Made by a program: the position numbers and the translations under genes. From CAZICM01 sp964537685 (GTDB taxonomy: Bacteria; Myxococcota_A; Polyangia; Polyangiales; Polyangiaceae), in the NCBI GenBank assembly GCA_964537685.1, contig CAZICM010000114.1, positions 1 through 11,189 on the forward strand: a stretch of 11,189 bases of DNA. Direction: 5' to 3'. The notes beneath the pieces are model-generated. The model saw only the letters and a list, made by a program, of their open reading frames with translations, made no database searches and was not told the origin of the DNA. Positions 5,546-11,189 of this stretch are shown here, one piece after another. Positions within the stretch are counted from its first letter, which is position 1. Each line of letters opens with the position of its first letter.

Positions 5546-8165
5546 CTTTCTCAAGCTCGGATGCGGTTTTATCATCCAGCTCGCCGCTTTCGTCCAGCTC
5601 GTGATCTTTTTGAAACCAGCGGAGCGCGCTCTTCGCTTCTTCCGTTAGCTCGGGCTGGGGCGCTCCTTCATAATAGCCCAGCGCCGATAGCCTCTCCATC
5701 GCGCCTTCGGGTGTATTCGCGGGCGGCAGCGCTTTTACGCGGATCTGATAGCTTTTGCGCTTTCCCGTCGGATATTCATCGATCCATAGCGTGATATCCA
5801 CAAGCTCGGTGTCCTTGGGGATATCGTGCTGAATTTTACCGGAACCGTCGGTCTCGCCTTCGATGCGTTCGCCTCCGGCCGCCAGCACATAATGTTTATT
5901 GGCATAGGGTTCAAAATCGGCATCTGTCAGTTCTACGCCAAAAGGCTTGGTCTCTTTCTTCTTCTCTTCCTTATCGGGCTCTTTGGGATCGCGGGAGCTA
6001 CAGTTTAATAGCACTTTCGAGCCTTTTACAATAGCATCCGTATCCAGCTCAATCCTCGCCTTCTCGGCAAAGAACGCTATCTTTTTAGATACCAGCTCCG
6101 CCTCGTCCGATAACGAAAGCCTAGGCCCATCGCCCTCGGCCACGACATTCTCCCCCTTAATTTGAATCGTCTTGGCGTTGAGCGTAATGGAATCGGGCTC
6201 AATCTCCAGCGTGCTCGAACCCACCCTTAAAATAATTTTTTCTTCCGAGACCAGGGAAATGGCCTTTGTCGTTCCCAAAAAACAATTCCCGGCCACATTG
6301 ATTTGCGCCGTGCTCGACCCCGAACCCACCGCAATACTCAAATGATCGCGAACGCTGAGCGCATAAGACCGCTCGCTCTTAAAGACGGCCCCGCCTTCCC
6401 ATACCGAACTCGTTAGCCCAGATATATGCTCGGTCTTGCCTTCATCGACATAAAGCGTCTCTTGCCCCCGAACCGTCGTCTCCCTTGCTCCTTCAAATTC
6501 TTGGGCCTCCATCCCTTTGACCTTGCGGTGAACATCTCCTTCCACCGTTTCATGATCATCCCCCCGAATATGGGTCGTCCTATCGTTTCCGGTCTGAACC
6601 GACATCTCTTGCCGGGAAGCCAGCTCCAAATTCCGGAAGGAGCTTAGCGTCACCTTTTCGGAACCGGCTTTGTCATCAAAACTCAAGAGATGCGCCCCCG
6701 CCCCGCCCGGACTGCTTCTCGTCTTGATCCCGCTCATCACATCCCGATCGGGCAATTGAAAGGGAGGGGGCATCGCCGCATTGTGCAAACATCCTGTGAC
6801 GACCGGCCTATCCAAGTCTCCGCCTATAAATGAAACCAGCACTTCCATGCCAATACGGGGGATAAACTGAACACCAAATCCCTCACCGGCCCATGCTTGA
6901 GACACCCTTACCCAGCAAGAACTCTGTTCTGGATTGGCCTTCGGGTCCCAGTGAAATTGAACCCGAATCCGCCCGTATTCATCGGTGTGCACCTCTTTTC
7001 CAGCCGGACCCATTACCGTCGCTGTTTCCATGGCTTGGTACACCCTTCGCTTGGGCCGCTTGGGGCGCAGGGTGATATCCGAGGGAATGCATTGAAACTC
7101 CGCCGAATAGGTTGACGGCCCATCATCGGCCATTCCATACACGCCCGATGCTTTCCCCCGGTGATGCACAGAGATCAGCGAATACTCCCGGTTGAGCGCG
7201 CTGTAGTCGTGTTCGGTGACACCGAAACGATAGCCAGGGGCAAGTCTTCGGCAAGCGCTTGTCCCCGCCGCCACCATCACCTTCCGGCGAATCTGTTCCA
7301 GATAGAGCGAGGCAAAGGCATCATGCGCATCGGGCTCATCGTATTCACCGTGATGATTGTAGACATCCAAATCGATAGGCGAGGGAATCCCCGCTTTTTG
7401 AGCGCGCCCTTTAAATTCGGTTCTCGGCCTTCTAAAATCATAATGCCGCATCCTTACCGTATTGGATTGGGCTTTTTGTTCATTGGAAAAAGAAAATAAA
7501 TGATCTTCCTCGGGTGTCATCCCGGGCATTTCTGGCCTAAAACGCAGAATGGGCTTGCCCATGATATTGGGCAACAATCTCGCATGATCGCAAAACACCA
7601 CCGGAGAGGGACGGTAGGAATCCGTCGGGTGGGTCTCCGGCTCCTGAAAAAAATATAAAATGCCTTCCTCCGAAAGAAGCCGGCAAATAAAGTCATAATC
7701 GCTCTCTTCATATTGAACACAATACGATCGTATTGGATATGTACGGGCGAGAGAAAATCGATGATCGATTTTATGCTCATCGAGCACATGGGAAATAATA
7801 TCGTTAATGCTTTCGTCTTGAAAAATACGGGTATTGACGCGCTTTTTTAAACGGAAGAGCGAAGGCGAAATACGAATTTTAAAGGTATGAACGCCCCTGG
7901 CCGTCACAGCGCCAAAGGCCACGCGCGACACAATGCCGGAAATCACCCGGCTGCACTCCGATAAAACCATTGAAAAATGCGCCGGCTGACCCAACAACGC
8001 ATCGGGCAGCGCCACTTCATCGGCGCCTGCCACGGAAAGCGTCACATCAAAGGCAAAGAGCCGTGAAACAGCCTCCCGGCCTGAAAACGAGAGCACACGA
8101 AGCTCTCCATGCTGATAAGGCCCAGCGCCGGTGACAAAGGGCTCGGCCTGCGCTGCATTTCGCAT
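5532..8165 (-). CDS. vgrG: T6SS spike protein VgrG (TssI) with transthyretin-like and peptidoglycan-binding extensions
   Basis: VgrG trimers cap the Hcp tube and carry effectors into target cells. From ATG 8165 the protein has 877 residues, longer than a minimal VgrG. Residues 15-370 are the gp27-like base (GELRVLSFSGREAVSRLFAF near the start; YEESDYDFICRLLSEEGILY at 152-171). Residues 381-453 are the gp5 OB fold (DEYGRIRVQFHWDP, CWVRVSQAWAGEGFG, FIPRIGMEVLVSFIGGD). About 490-722 form the repetitive beta-helix needle. A charged linker (DKEEKKKE) leads to a transthyretin-like Ig fold (about 746-813, EGETDGSGKIQHDIP), a module known to bind cargo in other VgrGs. Residues 822-877 are a PG_binding_1 domain (RLSALGYY, ALRWFQKDHEL, SGELDDKTASELEK). 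The frame extends upstream to TTG 8231, but ATG 8165 is the only in-frame Met before the conserved region; it lacks a clear Shine-Dalgarno. It is the first gene of a two-gene unit. Confidence 0.96.
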   Translation of the reverse strand: MRNAAQAEPFVTGAGPYQHGELRVLSFSGREAVSRLFAFDVTLSVAGADEVALPDALLGQPAHFSMVLSECSRVISGIVSRVAFGAVTARGVHTFKIRISPSLFRLKKRVNTRIFQDESINDIISHVLDEHKIDHRFSLARTYPIRSYCVQYEESDYDFICRLLSEEGILYFFQEPETHPTDSYRPSPVVFCDHARLLPNIMGKPILRFRPEMPGMTPEEDHLFSFSNEQKAQSNTVRMRHYDFRRPRTEFKGRAQKAGIPSPIDLDVYNHHGEYDEPDAHDAFASLYLEQIRRKVMVAAGTSACRRLAPGYRFGVTEHDYSALNREYSLISVHHRGKASGVYGMADDGPSTYSAEFQCIPSDITLRPKRPKRRVYQAMETATVMGPAGKEVHTDEYGRIRVQFHWDPKANPEQSSCWVRVSQAWAGEGFGVQFIPRIGMEVLVSFIGGDLDRPVVTGCLHNAAMPPPFQLPDRDVMSGIKTRSSPGGAGAHLLSFDDKAGSEKVTLSSFRNLELASRQEMSVQTGNDRTTHIRGDDHETVEGDVHRKVKGMEAQEFEGARETTVRGQETLYVDEGKTEHISGLTSSVWEGGAVFKSERSYALSVRDHLSIAVGSGSSTAQINVAGNCFLGTTKAISLVSEEKIILRVGSSTLEIEPDSITLNAKTIQIKGENVVAEGDGPRLSLSDEAELVSKKIAFFAEKARIELDTDAIVKGSKVLLNCSSRDPKEPDKEEKKKETKPFGVELTDADFEPYANKHYVLAAGGERIEGETDGSGKIQHDIPKDTELVDITLWIDEYPTGKRKSYQIRVKALPPANTPEGAMERLSALGYYEGAPQPELTEEAKSALRWFQKDHELDESGELDDKTASELEKVAGG

Positions 8166-8202
8166 TGCATTTGGATTCGCGGAATTTGGGGTCACATGAG
8201 CG

Positions 8203-8231
8203 AGACAAGCGAGAAAACGAGCCTTTGTCAA
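8203..8231 (-). promoter_or_regulatory. Possible sigma-70 promoter of the vgrG unit
   Basis: Reading the minus strand, a perfect TTGACA lies at 8231-8226 and a 17-bp spacer leads to TTGTCT at 8208-8203. The -35 is ideal but the -10 is poor. It would give a leader of about 30 bases before the vgrG ATG at 8165, which supports that start choice over the TTG at 8231 (the TTG is itself part of the -35). Confidence 0.3.
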
Positions 8232-8287
8232 GAGCGCGCGGTGTGAGCTTCCCGGCGCGGCAAATCATCTCTACACTGCGCATTGCG

Positions 8288-9010
8288 ATGGTGAACAGCG
8301 AGCTTCAACAGCAAAAAGCAAAGATGAGGGCAGCCATTGCCCTAGAAAGCTATGCCGAGATTTTAGCGCATATCCTTCACTTTCAGTCGGCGGACAAGGC
8401 GGAAGTGTTAAAGCGCTTTGGCTTGAGTGAAGACGAATTTGGGCTGCTCGATTCGGCCTGGAACGACGAGCTTGCGCTGGGCATGAAGAGACAGCAGCGC
8501 GATCAAGCGCTTCGTTTTAGCAGCACGCTGGCCAAGCATCGGAAAAGGCTATTGGAACAGATGCCTTCCGTTGAATCCATAGGGCGGCCGATGCCAATGC
8601 CGGTGGAAGAAGCGCCAGCCGCGCCGGAGCCCAAGCCTGCAATGGAATCGCCTGTGGTATTTCGGGCCATGGGCAGCGCTTCATTGGATTCGAGTGTCCA
8701 TTCTCCATGGACGGCACATGCATCGGCGCCTGTGGCAGTGGCTGCCATTGCAGCATCGGCGCCCGCGCCCGTGGTTGCGGCGCCCGCGCCCGTGGTTGCG
8801 GCGCCCGCGCCTGTACCCGGCCAGGGCCAAACCGCCGATATCAGCGCATTTGTACCGCGCGAACTGCTTCCCTTTCAGCCTGCGCCGCCCACGCCCGTAC
8901 CCGCCGCGCCCATGCCCGCTGAAATAAAAGGCAAACGATTGATTCGCTTCAATCCTCAGACAGGCCAAATGCTAGAGCAGCCCATTTGGGTGGATATCGA
9001 CGAAAAATAG
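8288..9010 (+). CDS. Hypothetical Ala/Pro-rich protein, possible T6SS accessory
   Basis: I place the start at ATG 8288 (240 aa). The open frame reaches further upstream, but residues encoded before this ATG overlap the divergent vgrG start and look non-coding. No Shine-Dalgarno is evident. Residues 4-95 form a helical domain (SYAEILAHILHFQ at 21-33, VLKRFGLSEDEFGLLDSAWN at 40-59), of a kind I associate with accessory proteins near vgrG in Myxococcota, from memory only. Residues 100-215 are low-complexity Pro/Ala/Met linker with three 7-residue APAPVVA-type repeats (158-178). The C-terminus is compact and looks conserved: RLIRFNPQTGQMLEQPIWVD (217-236). There is no signal peptide. It is transcribed away from vgrG across a 122-bp gap, which suggests shared regulation. 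A scaffold joining two partners through a flexible tether would fit the architecture, but no function is established. Confidence 0.75.
   Translation: MVNSELQQQKAKMRAAIALESYAEILAHILHFQSADKAEVLKRFGLSEDEFGLLDSAWNDELALGMKRQQRDQALRFSSTLAKHRKRLLEQMPSVESIGRPMPMPVEEAPAAPEPKPAMESPVVFRAMGSASLDSSVHSPWTAHASAPVAVAAIAASAPAPVVAAPAPVVAAPAPVPGQGQTADISAFVPRELLPFQPAPPTPVPAAPMPAEIKGKRLIRFNPQTGQMLEQPIWVDIDEK
8759..8821 (+). repeat. 21-bp in-frame tandem repeat (APAPVVA linker)
   Basis: Three 21-bp units encode APAPVVA, APAPVVA and APAPVPG. The first two are identical in DNA and the third has drifted at its end. This is a recent slippage-type expansion in a flexible linker and probably varies in length between strains. 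Confidence 0.8.
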
Positions 9011-9084
9011 TTGCCCCTCCGATCAAATTGAAGTTGGATGGGAATGGTTACATCGCTAAAACGAAAAAATGAACAGGAAACACA

Positions 9085-10038
9085 ATGAAATTTGAACAAG
9101 AGCGGCGGGCCTTGAAGGAAGGTTTACTCTTTACCGAAGCGGACGAGCTGGGAGTGATTGCCGTCGCAGGAGCCGATCGCCGAAGCTGGCTGAATGCGAT
9201 GGCGACATGTGATTTGTCCAAGCTAGCTCCCGGTGCAGGCGCCTATGGGTTGTGCACGGGCAAGAACGGGAAAATTCTCGCTGAATTTTGGCTCACCCAG
9301 GACAAAGATCGGCTGCTGCTCGGCGTGCACAAGACGCGGGTGGCTGGGTTATTGGAGCATTTTGATCGCTACATTATGATGGAGGATACCGAGGTGGCCG
9401 ATGCCTCGGACACGCTGCGGGTAATCTTTTTATATGGTCCGCGGCATATAGAAGCCTTAAAGACGGCCCAAGCCTTCAAGGGCGCCGTGGCAGGTGCGGC
9501 GATTGCCAGTTCCGATCTTGGCATGGCGGTACTGATGATCGAAACCGGGCAAGTGGATGATCTACGAGAAAGTCTAGCGCGTGCGATGGGGGAGAGTTTT
9601 TGTGTTCCAGGAAAAGAAGCATGGGAAGCGATACGCATCGAAGCAGGGATTCCAATCTTTGGCGTAGACTTTGATGAACAGAACTATCCACAGGAAGCCT
9701 CCTTGGAGCGCTATGCGGTATCCTTTCAAAAAGGGTGTTATTTAGGGCAGGAAGCGGTCTTTATGCTGGAGGCGCGGGGGCATGCGAAGAAGCGTTTGGT
9801 CAAGATCAAGGTGGATGGGGAAGGAAGAGCTGAAGAGCTCAAAGCTGGGGCGGTGCTTGGCGTGGAGCAGGAGGGTGGGGGAGTGGAAGAAGTTGGGGCA
9901 CTGACCAGCGTAGCGGATATTGGCGGAGGAGCGGCGGCTCTGGGGTATGTAAAGTACAAGCATGCTCGAACGGGGGTAGAACTGAAGGTAGGAGGAAGAA
10001 AAGCGCGGATTGAGTATGCGCCGCCGATGAAGGAGTGA
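9085..10038 (+). CDS. ygfZ: YgfZ/GcvT-like folate-binding protein (CAF17/IBA57-type)
   Basis: The 317-aa protein starts at ATG 9085, with AGGA at 9075-9078 six bases upstream. The family signature KGCYLGQE lies at 216-223, preceded by RIEAGIPIFGVDF (184-196), both typical of the YgfZ branch of the glycine-cleavage T-protein fold. YgfZ proteins bind tetrahydrofolate and support assembly or repair of certain [4Fe-4S] enzymes, including radical-SAM MiaB in E. coli. Cys218 of the motif is the residue regarded as functionally important. The N-terminal part (residues 24-70, VIAVAGADRRSWLNAMATCD) matches the usual 'folate-domain entry' of the family, and length is normal. It should be cytosolic and is a housekeeping gene by family, so it marks the boundary of the T6SS cassette. 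It abuts the next gene, whose Shine-Dalgarno lies in its last codons, so the two are co-transcribed. Distinguishing it from a true aminomethyltransferase rests on the KGC motif. Confidence 0.92.
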   Translation: MKFEQERRALKEGLLFTEADELGVIAVAGADRRSWLNAMATCDLSKLAPGAGAYGLCTGKNGKILAEFWLTQDKDRLLLGVHKTRVAGLLEHFDRYIMMEDTEVADASDTLRVIFLYGPRHIEALKTAQAFKGAVAGAAIASSDLGMAVLMIETGQVDDLRESLARAMGESFCVPGKEAWEAIRIEAGIPIFGVDFDEQNYPQEASLERYAVSFQKGCYLGQEAVFMLEARGHAKKRLVKIKVDGEGRAEELKAGAVLGVEQEGGGVEEVGALTSVADIGGGAAALGYVKYKHARTGVELKVGGRKARIEYAPPMKE

Positions 10039-10040
10039 GC

Positions 10041-10670
10041 ATGAACCCGACGGAATTAAGAGCTGCGATTGAATTGGCGCAACAGCGAGCCGACACATTA
10101 TTGAGCCAGCTCAGCCGAAAGGAAGGAGATGCTCGCCGCCTGGCGGAGGAGGAGCTCAGCGCTGCGGAACGCGAAGTGGGCCATCTTTGGCGGATTTTGG
10201 GCACAGAACATGGGGCTGAGGTTGTCGTACCATTGGACCTTGGTATTGAACCAGCGCCGGATGTATCAGGCGCGACCCTATTACAGGATGAATACGGGGC
10301 CACGCTACTCTTCAACACCTCCACGCGCGGTGGAGGCCCTGACAGCATAGCACTGATTCGATTTGAACTTCTGGCATCATCCAAGTTTGGACTTCCCAAC
10401 GATGAAGCGCTGGAAGGGCACCCGCTCTATGGCCACGGGCTTCAGTGGTATCGTTGCGGGGAAGTGCTTAATTCTTCATGGCTTGCGGAGGAGCAGCGGC
10501 GCAACAGCGTACGATTTCCGCGGCACACGTTTTCATGCCGTCATTTTATTTTCACGTTTCATGACAGCACGCTAGAGGTCCTGGCACGGGGCATGGAAGC
10601 GAAGCTTCATCCATCGGCGAACTACCGGGCGCTGGTGGCCGAGTGTTTGGAGCGGATGGGAGGCGGGTAG
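10041..10670 (+). CDS. Conserved hypothetical protein, 209 aa
   Basis: AAGGAG (10030-10035) sits five bases ahead of ATG 10041, which I prefer to the in-frame GTG at 10035. The GTG would overlap both the Shine-Dalgarno and the stop of the upstream ygfZ-like gene. Residues 2-55 form a charged helix with coiled-coil character (RAAIELAQQRADTLLSQLSR). A mixed alpha/beta part follows, with GLPNDEALEGHPLYGHGL (115-132), EVLNSSWL (139-146) and RHFIFTFHDSTLEVLARGM (164-182). The pattern 'EVLNSSW ... HFIFTFHDST.E' recalls widespread uncharacterised bacterial proteins, but I cannot name a domain. There is no signal peptide or membrane segment. Translational coupling to the YgfZ-like protein suggests a shared regulon rather than a T6SS role. 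His and Asp in the FHDST motif could be catalytic or metal-binding, but nothing here proves it. Confidence 0.82.
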   Translation: MNPTELRAAIELAQQRADTLLSQLSRKEGDARRLAEEELSAAEREVGHLWRILGTEHGAEVVVPLDLGIEPAPDVSGATLLQDEYGATLLFNTSTRGGGPDSIALIRFELLASSKFGLPNDEALEGHPLYGHGLQWYRCGEVLNSSWLAEEQRRNSVRFPRHTFSCRHFIFTFHDSTLEVLARGMEAKLHPSANYRALVAECLERMGGG

Positions 10671-10827
10671 GGTTGAAACCGCACAGCAAAAGCGGAAGCG
10701 CCGCGCGACCCGCATCCGCAATGGAATAAGCCTGGCCACCCAACGCCTGCGGTCATGCAGAATGCCTACAGACATGTGAATACGGCGCCCCCATCGACGT
10801 CGGCCGCCCGTGAGCAAAGCTTCCCCT
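10671..10827. other. Spacer between convergent genes
   Basis: This 157-bp gap lies between the stop of the 209-aa gene and the stop of the minus-strand gene at the right edge. It has one weak stem (CCGC/GCGG around 10680-10696) without a T-run. I see no convincing terminator, RNA gene or further coding region. Confidence 0.45.
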
Positions 10828-11189
10828 TCAGCCCACCGACCCGCCCATTCCAAACGCCGTCAACGCAAGGCCGCCAAGCATCTGGCCAAAATACTTAAAT
10901 CGTTCAAAGCTCCGCGAACCTACAGGCCCGGTTCCGGTTGCCCTCAAGGTGGCGTCGCGCGCGGCTGCGCCGGGTATAGCACCTTGAAGCAAACCTATAC
11001 TTAAACCTGCCGCGCCTGCTTTATCGGCCGGCGGCGCCATCGGCGTTATCATCAAGAGCGGCCCGCCTCCCCTCAATTGAGTGTTATCGGTGGATGATGC
11101 CTGTTCCGGCCTTGCTGTTGTGCTATTGGCCGTTGCTCCCGTAGCCGGTTTGGCTCCGTCGCTATCCGCGCTTGCACTGGGGTGAGATT
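10828..11189 (-). CDS. C-terminal part of an unrecognised Ala/Gly/Pro-rich protein (5' end outside window)
   Basis: On the minus strand a frame is open from the right edge to TGA at 10830-10828, giving at least 119 codons. A short subset could start at TTG 11076, but the frame continues upstream without a stop and codon use looks consistent, so I treat it as a 5'-truncated gene. The visible N-terminal 40 residues are low complexity (Ala, Ser, Thr, Asp, Pro). A more ordered part follows: GPLLMITPMAPPADKAGAAG, then a Gly/Ala-rich stretch, then SRSFERFKYFGQMLGGLALT ending in AFGMGGSVG. This last hydrophobic segment could be a short membrane or packing helix. I do not recognise the family. It converges on the ygfZ pair. 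A linker plus small C-terminal module would suit an effector or polymorphic toxin, but that is speculation. Confidence 0.55.
   Translation of the reverse strand, partial: SHPSASADSDGAKPATGATANSTTARPEQASSTDNTQLRGGGPLLMITPMAPPADKAGAAGLSIGLLQGAIPGAAARDATLRATGTGPVGSRSFERFKYFGQMLGGLALTAFGMGGSVG

Noticed and set aside
8166..8231. N-terminal extension of VgrG to TTG 8231
   Set aside because: The extra 22 residues do not resemble VgrG, and the TTG forms part of a TTGACA -35 candidate.
8681..8968. Minus-strand Gly/Arg-rich frames opposite the Ala/Pro linker
   Set aside because: They are shadows of a GC-rich proline/alanine repeat region and have no independent support.
10738..10827. Read-through extension of the right-edge gene past its TGA (in-frame HGRPTSMGAPYSHVCRH)
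   Set aside because: The segment looks faintly PAAR-like, but it lies after a stop codon, has no start and is only about 25 codons long. There is no evidence for recoding.
10810..11004. Plus-strand 64-codon Lys/Arg-rich frame
   Set aside because: It is antisense to the longer, compositionally consistent minus-strand frame and has no ribosome binding site.

Overview
The window comes from a Gram-negative bacterium with a type VI secretion system (T6SS). A VgrG spike, a lipoprotein-type SpvB/VCBS protein and a YgfZ-type folate-binding protein, with alanine- and proline-rich accessory proteins, resemble accessory regions of Myxococcota (deltaproteobacterial) genomes. That assignment is an impression, because no rRNA or marker gene is present.

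Layout, left to right. Positions 1-1927 (minus) hold the N-terminal 642 codons of a large SpvB/Tc-toxin-like surface lipoprotein with five FG-GAP/VCBS calcium-loop motifs. It runs off the left edge. A 291-bp spacer follows, with small palindromes and a roughly 124-bp MITE-like element (2076-2199) with long imperfect terminal inverted repeats. This abuts a plus-strand gene for a 220-aa helical protein of unknown function (2219-2881). Positions 2882-3146 carry a degenerate 42-bp tandem repeat rich in palindromes, lying between two convergent genes.

Positions 3147-8165 (minus) are a two-gene T6SS unit. vgrG comes first and encodes a spike with an OB fold, a beta-helix needle, a transthyretin-like extension and a C-terminal peptidoglycan-binding domain. 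Six bases after its stop codon begins a 792-aa protein that I read as the cargo effector. It shows a plausible Cys/His papain-fold (CHAP or NlpC/P60-like) arrangement split by a lysine-rich coiled coil. The vgrG 3' end supplies the ribosome binding site of the second gene, so the two are probably translationally coupled. No obvious immunity gene lies in the unit.

Divergent from vgrG is a 240-aa Ala/Pro-rich protein (8288-9010) with a helical N-terminal domain and a short conserved-looking C-terminal tail. It is possibly a T6SS accessory protein. A separate plus-strand pair follows: a ygfZ/CAF17-type GcvT-like protein (9085-10038) and an overlapping or abutting conserved hypothetical protein (10041-10670). 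The right end (10828-11189, minus) holds the C-terminal 119 codons of an unrecognised Ala/Gly/Pro-rich protein whose start lies outside the window.

The strongest lead for new biology is the vgrG-coupled 792-aa candidate effector. The palindromic 42-bp repeat array and the MITE-like element are secondary leads. All functional statements come from motif recognition by eye; no searches were run.
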